A DNA stretch of 64,000 nucleotides from Nocardia fluminea (GCF_002846365.1 NZ_PJMW01000002.1:744001-808000), one strand, 5' to 3'; positions 59,001-62,271 are shown, numbered from the stretch's first letter. Numbers and translations are program-made. Notes: a model not told the origin generated them from the letters alone.

Positions 59001-59018
59001 AGAGGGGAGATCGATCAT
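38061..59018 (-). CDS. Giant multi-domain polymorphic toxin, putative T7SS substrate (6,985 aa)
   Basis: One uninterrupted frame of 6,985 codons. Order: WXG100-like secretion domain with MEWPEGNEDEMWAMAEDW at 17-34 and a membrane-active-looking stretch (107-160); low-complexity linker (345-800); possible caspase/C80-like domain with H836 (VVVHG) and C877 (LLSCHAG); YwqJ-type deaminase 1 (HAE at 1253-1255, CxxC 1305-1308); PD-(D/E)XK-like nuclease (D1595, E1613-x-K1615); deaminase 2 (HAE 1998-2000, CxxC 2042-2045). DFMGDDD-type motifs at 967, 1361, 1748 and 2110 bound these modules. Then a diverged repeat unit (about 2125-3140), two near-identical units (about 3510-6100), a triplicated 79-residue segment, Pro- and GNGQP-rich tail, and a 130-residue C-terminal domain. 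Domain calls rest on motifs and spacing; function is unproven. Confidence 0.85.
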   Translation of the reverse strand: MIDLPSGLHWLSILAGMEWPEGNEDEMWAMAEDWRTAADGLRGLVDDVDAAKDAAFKAYPQGEGVEDMLKAFEGMARGDQSVTKLAELFDILGDSVYQTGTEIEYTKIMFLSSLGLLALEIAAAWVFPPTAPAVQAAAIGVTRIVARGIFGRVLAAILRHGAKAVITRVLKFVGQHVAIDTALGTLQELGVQQWQVDQGHRKEVDWNQVKAAAVSSAAGGLAAGPFGNFLGKRLGDGMSPWLKGAITGTGAGLVGAGGGMLGQFGYEGMTQGWDQAWNNLKTAASDPLMWSAGASNGGLSGLNKAGANSAWSAMKPGLFERPSFSSQIRDAMGPGYDLGTFGQSDGAGGDGSSNRPGGEGENRAGADDEGTGAGGDDGVRAGAGDDTMGGEGSGESRAGAGDDSQSMRPAGSTQSPEGEAQGPTNSEEGRANQQSGEDRQSSADGGAGVGRQESKPEVQGGESQAGDGGRQDSGGRAESESPAAQADSGQDTSRAGEAEQADGASVGEGTRTDAQSSGQPVTQVNDSPATNRDTVTQAGAPVAAGVAGAGPAATAGPSPAATGQAPATSQAATPTTGQPAASPAQSTTSPTQSTPQQSTPGQQSTPAQSSQPTARPGAPDARAGLTDGVQGRSDIRSGAPEVRADSPTVDESGVADPQGTAEDPGATSRPDGESRAGVGEQRGAGVAETPPRGLHAAPGEAPPTRAGEPAATADRTRAGDSEVRPESDPLADIAPVVPLVGVDPGASPARPGAETSRPGRPGTDDATAPRDRTDSADDRRQPQPDDNDSGPVYDARLPNGQGVVHHPTGTAIGEDARTHRVSANVRNDGSHDVVVHGRRDGSVTPSNGDPVHPRDIVDAIRSNPNYVPGTPIRLLSCHAGNSKGWAQYIADQLGVEVTAPTDRVGVRREPGSEPVIDRGGKWRTFSPEPATAPSDTSTPRTDSDPSGPRDRDSLDGDGPPLDRDLVDFMSDQDDPPTRPAAMSFLEPGTGTANAPFSRTPSVDAHLLGVLDPNSPSVRTAGDPPRITHVGGEPIDEFSHRLSAERGQAFVDASTPDAALVADYEQHKAQQKALETAKSDKGRAVRDAAKALKDARAAHTRAVEDATDARNRGAEDADALDRAAGEAADGVQRAEAGVADAKEQAAAAKTALDNFLAADAAEAEAGNSPAKRLEKAEADRLPGKRRGHVTSITIDRLTGRVYEAANGTSEQRIHPSELHPTLHDNVARYQDPDDAYRNGRDPAHFPHTDNPLGHAEVRGTNAALHDRELLNQQRGPDDQLPTDFDGLASILNSPFVPSRGVEAPCCANCTRVVQGTESTAGHIIDEGAPRVDPLRHADLEQAARDGNPIEPRLVSPEYPETDFMGDDDDVAGPDRGSDDPVPPGMVRGDDGLLRRPGDRLDSYRDPDGTWHHVDDPAGTKRNVNFGLHGPGGAFVKDHLSSADYLYDAMKGDSEPHEIKDADRAAELEAASERRLELQTERDGVRNELKKLMAEFDIKEAKELAPKRLSEAIQNLRQEIRSDTTLSPDERTRRLELLGDLEDTATDYNDLGREMIEVSKTLGEVAGIDFALDPDARPRAVLLTPFEGAFDGAGVVDIAAYVPRADSPPTLVVVEAKGVGSVLGGSKIAQAEQGSPEYLRRTLDMDRNLAQILNETPNQMLARGMDPDSPEGRALTDAVADLRSAMENGTLQVEYRLVHTAADGTVTVTELLLQRDGVNVLADVPLPFGADPTALAATADRGDDAPDDVDFMGDDDEPTPSDSTDTRDSGPPELAPAMSKVQPVPAEGDERGSSDEPAASAHLLGELTGDIIRDDDGLITQVDGEYVDELVRRIAAERGPEYVAAGAEADRRKAADIAAAEPVRDASVRAANEAKDALQQANRALRDAAPEDRPALAAERERLKAAYDAAKERAASARAVFGEAKGRANPIGPVSAITIDRLTGRVYEAANGAPGTGLRVEELHRRLYENAEATGQDMAELARGNKDSAAWEHGDEPLRHAEVRTTNEALLDRERNGLPTDRASMASLLHAPVNLNSGEGVVCCANCTRMVSGTESAEGFSRSHIDGVPRDIVAAELRADLEDSTNPDGTPRTPRLVSWDGAPRAEETADTDFMGDDDGEARHRRPDFADPEPENPQREVRVELGDNGEVVALHIQLADGQWVVARNDGDEASQHVPARDDTEIREVDNRNALRKLVDDLNAGYQGLNLKYPSGSGLDHRGQTAIRDGVSGGAHLISDPAPAPAQPAPPPVDGPTISEPPPGAGDPALNVARIGREGLTWYHNREHIPVIGGLLGREADSAGDYRPVYYPDGTEYRPWISDADPNAVRDTVISELRANRMDADEVRDILKELFADARDPQLRQDLIDDLEFNGLIDTDEARAMEDSPIPPADSPPEQQGPPPEGETLTEMADRLGIHLRGDGPAEIRRAIDQQTHQVLREIGAIEGLADAARRAEEEQTRPYRRADHPADAEPVAAPDERTLPESPRPREVEPRDDTADYDDLDDEVDGEQRPRSHWGDTSSPRPVPFSNEVSFLDKDPLGRFLRDLIVAFEGETSLRDYDRVGNGADRLPEWASFSDDREPGRDEARAREFFEHALRRDQLRDELSGWAAMFGRDLSDLSGDRMDPTLTELRDAARQRAQNLADFIAAAQPILQGDGAEPVGRTYGDQVARVPDADGGPDRLLVVDGALDREEALARALRDNPELAIDIDNGVLRPDFRAVHADGAGRQFLDPVATPEVQHIRRTVDGAELQVTMMRGEDGQWRPVQPTPEPPPTPRDRADMVREIVDLARQLNLGPAALHPDNIDATIRALHLDNAVRAGQAEALSDYARTMADIESFYLIGDARDQLASRLGIPEGELTPRRIAEALTDPKQRRGKRQQQFEDLLDGQQRDPSKTAGYSQQLRNVDKAAVTAAQEALITALTPGNPEALRPKVSKTDPLTGRSKVGPADTGIDPAKLRKLVTRMHRLGAGDHARAALAAYADALLRIDPYTDHPAGTRAADPRTTGDPHIYDRDAIHGLRDVVDAAQPGANPVDFAAQVAGNVARSYGAEEPVGPNDARPQPNRDWARLVGVDVFTADGAKFVEIYEAYRDGKIEKHEGLSPEALAAEIAAIREEIRLRTEQLEKLKALTDEFYRPVADLPSAEGAPAREHPGARPGALPEGRRGLPAGPDSGEPGGDSRPIGPQPDSSRPESEVPSERGRDLDDRADAKLDQAMRKLDEVAGELAEPIPTLDDLVGPGEPVDPPAMIDDAVERQNKLHDQADERRADRADSALDDTLRDLDAADADLAALESYLRAQRDFDAAQAAIAARFEELAARDAEIAARSGDDSATDFAVRAADLAALESYLAAQQQFDALRAELAEAARIRPEELDAEALADEQALESYLRAQQEFDAARAEMAARFAAAVERQGSASTQDSGDASTGESVNGSRAEGNSAEDAGVLADNGSDDDGARDEDGSRDDDGARVDDGARDDDGARVDDGSRDDDGSRDDDDDSGEPPAAQTSPGGPPSKPPSRPPTAPSPEPEEPAKSSSPLDFGLPREPAELAVPGDAAQDHSVTDAGDGAERAYQRRDVLNDVHQFLRELSDLPPSVTADAPPLTPEQAQQIRVLAEALGLGDALTGQRDPLGALAEIADMARARGFLDSALDPDAELGKPMRYPDDYEPLDVDELADGLDHWRVEGDPQVRAEMAEELRLAGLDDARHALGTEPEPDPQATPLHPSSILPPEDGTRQPGGPRIEPAQQAMDRLAARFGVDLTDAGSLDAARYRQLLRAGAVEAFAAAVRHAEAATDPQQRALREAVARRWAARLGLPAHPGLARAADDINRLRAGVTRDAGEMAHLYQMVRTELDERVLSLDVDGEKILVRLVADGPDAWHLEPLARIEPTPFTPAADKAVAVPPKKNWLRKLWDRLVNRGYYGDNPKYPSGSSIDGAGQSVLGHGAGLPLTTTKDSTPNAPGGEYDQLQIKFNPARILKEGVLMWQNRELVPILKHLSSRIADQAGEFLPLRNLDGSEYKPWISDADPELRRQIEQDLRDAGLEHLLEPESLTPAELAAAQPKEISDSDEPVHISIRCEEVPAVAEPLPPWLREVVDAVNGRIADATVLEALARELGVQLTDFSEDGLRKAVAEAEYRLLRRDGVIQALEAAARFFNAEHANIPFRPANFHSKDPLGAYLKEVVAARGDEFGLRMLNWRGVNNGGEWVNIWGDLSDDGGDPTVHAEDARKIFDDALRRAGLRDERSTWAHLAGADLEALLNNLDAEVARLRAQLDGNVEVLGEFTRRVADFGDSDSGDRLVVDTENGKIAIVDTGAGHETALARALADADADFIDRLNRGEVDIEIRVVGIDGDGRVHILETDAPEVRHLRTEVDGHTVDATMVRDGTQPWRLIERPATGAEPGLPAVVDDTNQSVPEPRSLAELRADIAEVAQRLGIDDPSNLSGEQLDTLLAEQERANQVRARQVEGLVDYARSADAIDNFNALHNARSALALRFGLTPEALSPEVIARGLADSTTRVELHRQRSANLTDYAKLLRGLDPAAVDAARDALAPHLGLPRGALPLDAAALAEALSNRAARGAIDDLAGPLADYVRALAKIDPYADDLVYDPDTDPRAIGDDPPVHVRDALDFLREVGADDLGNRSPLPAAPEDAVPGPSRDHARLLGVDLTDADDQRVAQVYEWFRDGRIDKHERLTLEQLAQVHEEIRNEIRQRAADIARLRELLNEPFVTDPEIGGADRPALDGGPSERVPGSDPNGTPTPAPGLPAAGSGAPVRPGLPAGTEADGDTGTSSVDSNRTPSENADRGMPSEEAVTSRPPALESGANGDKSANSRPTGIEGSLDGDNGSRDDDNGSRGDDESGDPPAPSPAPGGPPSKPPAHPPTALSPEPEEPSKYSSSLDFGLPKPPADLAVPGNTDLAQPDGDAPADAPTRAQQRSDLIDDVRRYLQDLADLPPSTHADAPPLTPEQTETVRRLAEALGLGDALTGQRDPLGALAEVADMARARGFLDSALDPDAALGAPMRYPDDYGPLDLDQLQDGLEHWRVEGDPEARAEIADDLRRAGLDDASRPGLGAEPEPDPQAQPLRPSAVLSPDDGTQPGAPRMEPAQQALDRLAARFGVDLTDPGSLDAARYRQLLRAGAVEAFASAVRHAEAATDPRQRAVRETVARRWGARLGLPADPGLVRAADDIIRLRASVARDAADLAHLDRLARTELDDRMLSVDVDGDQTVVRRIEDGPDAWHLEPVARPEPAPRAPAAETVREAPKKNWLRRFWDRVANRPFLGENPKYPSGSSLDGAGQSVLGHGAGLPLTSTKDSTPGQPGGEYDQLQIKFNPVRILKEGIEMWRKRELVPILRHLSSRIANQAGEFLPLRNLDGSEYKPWITDADPELRRQIEQELRDAGLEHLLEPESLTPAELAAREAAELPETAERQQLPAEPERSPEPAEPLPPWLRDVVDAVNQRIADATVLDALAGELGVRITDFSEQGLRDALAEAKYRLLRRDGVIQALEAAARLFNAEHADIPFRPANFFSKDPLGAYLKEVVAARGEKFSFDMLNWRGVNNGGEWVDLWPDLSDDGGSQTIHAEDARKIFDDALRRAGLRDERSTWAHLAGADLAALVQNLDAGIAKLRDQLDSNIGVLDEFARRTAEFGASDTGDRLVLDPENGTIAIVDTGSGHEAALARALAGADTDFVARLNRGEIDIQVRIVGVDDQGRVRVREVDAPQVRHLRGELDGRTVDATMVRDGTGPWRMVEVPARHTVAETNLPAVADAVNQAVPEPRSLAQVRGEVTEVAGRLGIDDPSNLSPERLNELLGELDRANQVRARQLEGLVDYALSVDAVDNFNALHNARSALALRLGVDPGDLSPELVADRLADPATRVELHSQRAGDLTGYAKLLRALDPAAVDAALAPHLGLPRDGLALNAAALAEALSNRAARGDLDDLTGPLADYVRALAKIDPYADDLVYNPAADPRAIGDDPPVHPRDALDFLREVGADDLDARSPRPAAPEDTAPGPSRDHARLLGADLTDADDEKVAKVYEWFRDGRIDKHERLTLEKLAAVHEQIRDEIRRQAADIARLRALFNEPFVTDPEIGGADTPALDEAVPASDPNDLPTPGPDLPGTPLRPELPVGPGTNGDNGTPSAERSGDQPPTENPELGDPNRPHPRVDGQHPDTLNESSSTPIILDPVTGPGDPGVPKGPQSGRPAHLPAVEPDGSSDPGDGSSQRRGADRVAEDEADAGSPHPRAVGEDPTEAGESRSVPTRLDPVTDPGDPGIPKDMQSGRPDHLPAVESDGSSDPGDGSSQRRGADRVAEDEADSSRRHPRGNREDPIEAGESRSVPTLLDPVTDPGDPGIPKDAQSDRGIHRPAAEPHGSSEPDRGSQRHALDPGDGSVRRLSGDPDSGVDSSRSDESDADPDKGFDPDGSGVPPRSPEGDRAGGRRELPGSALRSHIPHPPHEYEVELDVPVFDAVEWPVPPLALSPEPSEPPRPPLPPSPPDRPNPPFPPSPPDRPNPPCPPDIPESPDQPQLPVPPQPTVPPQPTVPPLPPQPTVPPVPTQPPVPPEPVPSTPPWPPVPPLPSEPTPPYPVPPEPSPHEPTVPSWPVQPMPPGGLPSLPPLPPWGTQPPGAGLPYPPVSGEPFPPGNNQPNPSGNGQSYPPGNGHGQWYPPVSGEPFPPGNGQPYPPGNGQSYPPGNGHGQSFPPDNGEPFRPGSDQPFAPGNGEPFRPGSGQSSPTGNGEQFRPGGGQSFPPVGGQPFSPGNGQPFAPGSGDPYPGSGQPYVPGNGQSFPPGNGQPYFLGTGNPAIDHSGSQQPGAGNPQGGAPMYPPPVTPPGGGQGDARRPYRPEYQPPTERIVLLVRPYGGGVPAEFDPRSGALRPAAPGQLGADGLYADLGGVTVIFYRLADRLMVQVGAQPIELTGAAQVGWERSRQRMTRFTVAVDGRPMGELIYRSLPPEVDLGLLIRNVVADPAGRMTIFSDRV
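38600..39120 (-). repeat. GNGQP(F/Y)xPG in-frame repeats
   Basis: About twenty short degenerate units (for example SGQPYVPGNG, NGQPFAPGSG) encoded by 30-33 bp repeats near the 3' end of the giant gene. It resembles extended, flexible wall- or surface-spanning tails. DNA copies such as the one near 38935-39000 are close to identical, which allows copy-number change. Confidence 0.8.
39300..39440 (-). repeat. PPQPTV/PPVPTQ proline-rich repeats
   Basis: Short Pro-rich repeats (units like PPQPTVPP, about 24 bp) in the giant gene, adjacent to the longer Pro-rich stretch up to 39590. Likely a rigid polyproline spacer. Confidence 0.7.
39840..40450 (-). repeat. Triplicated 237-bp (79-residue) unit
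   Basis: Three tandem in-frame units, each carrying LDPVTDPGDPGIPK and GSSDPGDGSSQRRGADRVAE. Matching positions are exactly 237 bp apart where checked (tccttcgg at 39934 and 40171). Units are highly alike in DNA and the leftmost copy is decayed. The composition (Asp, Ser, Pro, Gly) suggests a flexible linker rather than a domain. Confidence 0.9.
40717..44408 (-). repeat. Large repeat unit C of the giant toxin (tandem duplicate of B)
   Basis: From GGPPSKPP to VTDPEIGGAD, about 1,230 residues, near-identical in protein to unit B, 4,089 bp away. Shared blocks include LTPEQ..LAEALGLGDALTGQRDPLGALAE, NPKYPSGSS.DGAGQSVLGHG and SSRIA.QAGEFLPLRNLDGSEYKPW. In unit C a 9-bp in-frame deletion (PAAVDAALAPH versus PAAVDAARDALAPH) is visible. 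The unit is mostly helical; function unknown. Confidence 0.88.
44806..48497 (-). repeat. Large repeat unit B of the giant toxin
   Basis: Upstream partner of unit C with the same block order: Leu-rich helical segment, FGVDLT...RYRQLLRAG, NPKYPSGSS block, DGVIQALEAAARFFNAEH, a conserved DADFIDRLNRGE beta segment, then DHARLLGVDLTDADDQRVAQVYEWFRDGRIDKHE. A third, diverged version (unit A) precedes it at about 49600-52640 (NLKYPSGSGLDHRGQTA..., RDWARLVGVDVFTADGAKFVEIYEAYRDGKIEKHE). Confidence 0.88.
48531..48672 (-). repeat. 18-bp minisatellite encoding RDDDGA units
   Basis: Seven to eight 18-bp units (tcgtcatcgcgcgcaccg type) encode an Asp-rich acidic linker (DDDGARDDDGARVDDGSR...). It sits at the junction just before repeat unit B, with a shorter related run (DNGSRDDDNGSRGDD) before unit C. 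Confidence 0.85.
49600..52640 (-). repeat. Diverged repeat unit A of the giant toxin
   Basis: Oldest-looking member of the three-unit family, recognisable by the same block order as B and C: LNLKYPSGSGLDHRGQ, REHIPVIGGLLGREADSAGDYRPVYYPDGTEYRPWISDAD, DKDPLGRFLRDLIVAFEGE, and RDWARLVGVDV...YEAYRDGKIEKHE. It follows immediately after deaminase module 2. Confidence 0.7.
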
Positions 59019-59347
59019 GGGAGCGCTACGTCACCAACTCGAGTCCGTGAACGTCGCCATCGCCCCTCATCCCTCAATAGTGATGCCCGGACGAGCACAC
59101 CACAACTCGTTCGCCTCCGCAACAACAGTGTCAGGCACCGGCGACGCCGCGGTGACGACGAAATGAACGCCAGGCGGCTGGAAACGACCCGCGCCACCCC
59201 TGCCGAGGGGGCGACTTGACGACCAGCCGGTCCGGGCGAAGGATCGGGGTCGGCGGCTCGCCGAAGTGCAGACGCGCCCGGGCACCCACGCCGACGAGCA
59301 CGGGAGCCCGGCACAGACTCCATGCAATCGAGAACGGGACGCACGCA
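59019..59347. other. Divergent control region of toxin and immunity genes
   Basis: About 330 bp between the giant toxin gene (minus) and the putative immunity operon (plus). It contains copy 1 of the shared T7SS element. No supported coding sequence. The plus-strand promoter for the immunity genes is not obvious. Confidence 0.6.
59066..59127 (-). promoter_or_regulatory. Shared T7SS promoter element, copy 1 (giant toxin)
   Basis: Minus strand: TTGCGG (59117-59122), 17-nt spacer, TGTGCT (59094-59099), preceded by AGTTGTGG. The 62-bp block, including the following GGGCATCACTATTGAGGGATGAG leader, is almost the same as that at 62160-62221. It ends about 50 bp before the giant toxin ATG. Confidence 0.6.
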
Positions 59348-59731
59348 ATGGAATTGAAGCCGGTGGCCATGTATCGCGAGATGTACGAGCGCGGGCACGA
59401 CGAACTGCCCTCGGTATTCGACGCGCCCACCGGTACCGTCGAGAGCGACCGCGACCGGATTCTGGACTACATGCGCAAGGTCCGCGCCATCTTCGACGTC
59501 ATGGGCGAATCCCCCGACCTGTTCACCAGAGACGTCGACATCGAAGGCGGCCCCTCCCTGTACTCCGACGGCGTCTGGATCTGGCGCGAGGACTCGCTGA
59601 AGTACCTCGCCGAGCAGTCCCTCGTCCTCCCCACCGAATTCCTGGAACACGTCCGCGCCCTCGACTACGTTCCCCAGAACTTCGACACCCGCGACCCCGA
59701 TTTCGACGCGGCGTTCCTGTCGTACTTCTGA
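59348..59731 (+). CDS. Putative immunity protein
   Basis: 127 residues from the ATG at 59348 (MELKPVAMYREM). The frame is open further upstream, but only this start gives a protein-like N-terminus. Core pattern: PSLYSDGVWIWREDSLKYLAEQSLVLPTEFLEHV, a W-x-W-R-x-D motif I associate with small actinobacterial immunity-type proteins, without certainty. It is the first gene of the operon divergent from the giant toxin and 29 bp before a YwqK gene. Target unknown. Confidence 0.5.
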   Translation: MELKPVAMYREMYERGHDELPSVFDAPTGTVESDRDRILDYMRKVRAIFDVMGESPDLFTRDVDIEGGPSLYSDGVWIWREDSLKYLAEQSLVLPTEFLEHVRALDYVPQNFDTRDPDFDAAFLSYF

Positions 59732-59760
59732 GAAACCGAACGAGCGGGAAGGAACGTCGC

Positions 59761-60870
59761 GTGTCGCTGTTCATCGACATCAATGACCCCGAACTGACCA
59801 CCGTCGACGGAAGGGTCTACTACCGCGGCGAACCATTCACCGGCGAAACAGTCGAATACCTCCCCGACTTCACCGAAATCGAAAATATCTCGTATGAGAG
59901 CGGCTACCCCAAGGGGTTGTGCGGCGCCTGGTACCCGGACGGAACACGACGGCACTCAGGCTGGCTCGAACGCGGCTTCAAGGTTGATCATTGGCAATAC
60001 TGGTCACCAGACGGCACGCTCGTCCAAGAAGACAACTACGACACCAGCGGCTGTCTCCAGAACCGCAAACGCTGGGACTCCGCCGGAACCCTCATCGAAG
60101 ACTTCGACGCCGCGGCGCTTGCCAAACCCCTTCTCCCTGGCGCCGTCAACCACAAAGACCCCGAACTCGTCTACGACAAGAACCACGACGGTCTCAACAC
60201 CTACCACGGTCGACCATTCACCGGCCAAGCCGTCGGATACGGCTACAACTACGCGGACGGGCCCATAGTAGAAATCGAATGGCACGTCGACGGCTACCGC
60301 GACGGCCCCGAATTCGCGTGGCACTGGGACGGCGCACGGGACCACGCCTGGGTCAATAGCCGGGGGAACCCCATAGGTCTCCAAATCACCTGGAACCAGG
60401 ACGGCACCCCGCGACACCGCGAAATCGCCGACGACTCCGGGAAGACTTTGCTCCGACAGCGCTGGGACGACAACGGCGAGCTCACCGCCTACCCCACCGA
60501 AACCCACCCCGATCTCGCCCACGACGATCCAGCCCTCACAACCACTGAATCCGGTGTCCTCCAGCACAAAGGTCACCCCTTCACCGGACGAGTCCACACC
60601 CCCACACACATTCAGGACTACCGCGACGGCTATCCAGACGGCCTCTATACCGAATTCGCCGAGGGGAAGGTTTACCGCGAAGGTGTCAACAGCCCCACCG
60701 GCCCCATCGGATCCTGGTATCGGTACCGCCCCGACGGCCGAATCAGCGAAGAACACCACTACGACAGGCGCCATCGCCTGTTACTCCGCCGACAATGGGA
60801 TGAGGATGGCGCACTCGAGGCTCCCATGACCGGCCTCGCACTCCAGGACAACAGGAAGGCAAGCGAATGA
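59761..60870 (+). CDS. YwqK-type antitoxin (second, larger)
   Basis: 369 residues from GTG with GGAAGG upstream. Built of about a dozen YwqK/MORN-like hairpins (AWYPDGTRRHSGWLER, YWSPDGTLVQEDNYD, TWNQDGTPRHREIADD). Larger than the 252-residue YwqK on the other side of the giant gene, and only loosely similar to it. Likely immunity to the second YwqJ-type deaminase module. The stop overlaps the next start (ATGA). Confidence 0.72.
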   Translation: MSLFIDINDPELTTVDGRVYYRGEPFTGETVEYLPDFTEIENISYESGYPKGLCGAWYPDGTRRHSGWLERGFKVDHWQYWSPDGTLVQEDNYDTSGCLQNRKRWDSAGTLIEDFDAAALAKPLLPGAVNHKDPELVYDKNHDGLNTYHGRPFTGQAVGYGYNYADGPIVEIEWHVDGYRDGPEFAWHWDGARDHAWVNSRGNPIGLQITWNQDGTPRHREIADDSGKTLLRQRWDDNGELTAYPTETHPDLAHDDPALTTTESGVLQHKGHPFTGRVHTPTHIQDYRDGYPDGLYTEFAEGKVYREGVNSPTGPIGSWYRYRPDGRISEEHHYDRRHRLLLRRQWDEDGALEAPMTGLALQDNRKASE

Positions 60871-61352
60871 CCACATGGCGAACGATGCCGTCAACCGACG
60901 CCGCCGACCTGGCCGACAGACTCGCCGCCCTCGACTGGTCATGGACCATGGACGACGCCCCCGCGATTGTCGAACAATTCGGCTGGCACACCCTCTCCAG
61001 CCGACCGCGCCGAATCATGCTCGACATCGGATTCGGCCCCGACAGCGGGACCATCCAAGCCAAGAACGGTGAGGTAACCCGCATCGAGCTACAGCTCACC
61101 GACTACGCGGAACCCAGCGAAAAGCCCGCAGTGAAAACAGCTTTCACCGACTACGCGCAGGCGATCAGCGAGCAGCTCGGTGAGCCGACCGCCCGCGTGA
61201 AGGCGCCGACCCCGCAAATTCGTTGGGCAGGCCCCGACACGACCGTCGTCCTCATTCTCTCCACCGCGTCGATCTGGCTGAACCTGGTCACCAATACCCG
61301 CCTTAGCGCCGACGACCGCAACCTCCAACTCGACAACCAGGGCCTGTTGTGA
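60867..61352 (+). CDS. DUF6301-like small protein
   Basis: 161 residues. The pattern DLADRLAALDWSWTMDDAPAIVEQFGW, a predicted strand-rich middle and RIELQLTDYA resembles DUF6301 proteins found beside polymorphic toxins in Actinobacteria. Overlaps the YwqK stop by ATGA and the next gene start by GTGA, so the four plus-strand genes form one tightly coupled operon. Family assignment from memory of the pattern; function unknown, possibly immunity. Confidence 0.5.
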   Translation: MTTWRTMPSTDAADLADRLAALDWSWTMDDAPAIVEQFGWHTLSSRPRRIMLDIGFGPDSGTIQAKNGEVTRIELQLTDYAEPSEKPAVKTAFTDYAQAISEQLGEPTARVKAPTPQIRWAGPDTTVVLILSTASIWLNLVTNTRLSADDRNLQLDNQGLL

Positions 61353-61795
61353 CCGACTGGGAAGAATTCGCCCGTGCGCTGGCCGGCGAGCTCGCCGCCG
61401 CCCCCGACACCACAGTTCTGGTGATCGGCGAAGCGGCACCCTCCGGTTCGCGCCGCTTCGCTCAATTTCGCAAGACGAGCGAATCGGTCCTGGCCGAACT
61501 CACCGGCAACGCGTGGCTCGACCCCGCATCCCACCCCGACGACGCGGGCTGGCGAGCTATCACCCGGGCCGGCTGGCGCCCACCCGACCGAGACCACTGC
61601 GACAACTGGTGGGCCGAGTTCACCTCACCGGTCGGTATCGAGGGCTACCGGCGCCTCGCGGCGATCACCGTCACCGGCCTGCGAGACGGCTTCGCCATCG
61701 ACTCCCCCCTGACGCTGGTCTACCAGGGCTGGGTAGAGCGGGCCGGAAACAGCAATCTGCATCTGCCCGGCCTCGGCATCCCGGACGCTGGTTGA
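61349..61795 (+). CDS. TY-Chap/YbjN-like chaperone-type protein
   Basis: 148 residues from GTG overlapping the previous stop. MTDWEEFARALAGELAAAP, then RRFAQFRKTSESVLAELTGNAWLDP and GWRPPD..NWWAEF match the T3SS (YopN/CesT)-YbjN type peptide-binding chaperone fold common next to actinobacterial secreted toxins. It could be an export chaperone or another immunity factor for the giant toxin. Family is tentative. Confidence 0.5.
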   Translation: MTDWEEFARALAGELAAAPDTTVLVIGEAAPSGSRRFAQFRKTSESVLAELTGNAWLDPASHPDDAGWRAITRAGWRPPDRDHCDNWWAEFTSPVGIEGYRRLAAITVTGLRDGFAIDSPLTLVYQGWVERAGNSNLHLPGLGIPDAG

Positions 61796-61837
61796 CCGGC
61801 TCGCGGACCCACACCGAGCTCGGCGGCCGAGTGCGGG

Positions 61838-62155
61838 CTAGGTCAGGCCGTCGCGGTTGCCCTTTTCCATCTTGTCGATGTAGTCGGCGCTCTCGGTCTG
61901 GCCGTCGGCGAAGTCACTCATGGACGTGGCCATGGTCTTGACGTTCTCGCTGGTGTTGGTCCACGAGGAGTCGTAGCCGTCGTCGCCGCCGGGACCGTTG
62001 TTGAAGGATTGGCCGAGTTTGTCGTTGCCCCACACGTTTCCGCGGCCGGTCAACGAACTGTTCAGCGTATTGATGATGCCGGTGAGTTGGTTGCTGACAT
62101 TGCGTGACTTGCCGGCCGCGGTCCGGAAGTCGTCGGCGTCGTATTCGAATGTCAT
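61838..62155 (-). CDS. WXG100-family protein (third Esx-type)
   Basis: 105 residues from the ATG at 62155, chosen because GGAGGG lies 9 nt upstream; the next upstream ATG (62164) would sit on that site. A helical hairpin with the turn VWGND in place of a strict W-x-G (family members in Nocardia often read WGxD). Single gene, not paired with a second Esx, with its own copy of the shared promoter. Confidence 0.8.
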   Translation of the reverse strand: MTFEYDADDFRTAAGKSRNVSNQLTGIINTLNSSLTGRGNVWGNDKLGQSFNNGPGGDDGYDSSWTNTSENVKTMATSMSDFADGQTESADYIDKMEKGNRDGLT

Positions 62156-62159
62156 CGCG

Positions 62160-62221
62160 CTCATCCCTCCACAAGTGATGCCCGTCGAGCACACCACAAC
62201 TCATTCGCGTGCGCAACAGCC
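62160..62221 (-). promoter_or_regulatory. Shared T7SS promoter element, copy 2 (WXG100 gene)
   Basis: Minus strand: TTGCGC (62211-62216), 17-nt spacer, TGTGCT (62188-62193), preceded by AGTTGTGG, followed by a GGGCATCACTTGTGGAGGGATGAG leader that contains the ribosome-binding site of the WXG100 gene. Confidence 0.6.
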
Positions 62222-62271
62222 TCGCACAATGGTGCGAACCGGGGATGACACCGCTGTGAACGACGGGTTCC

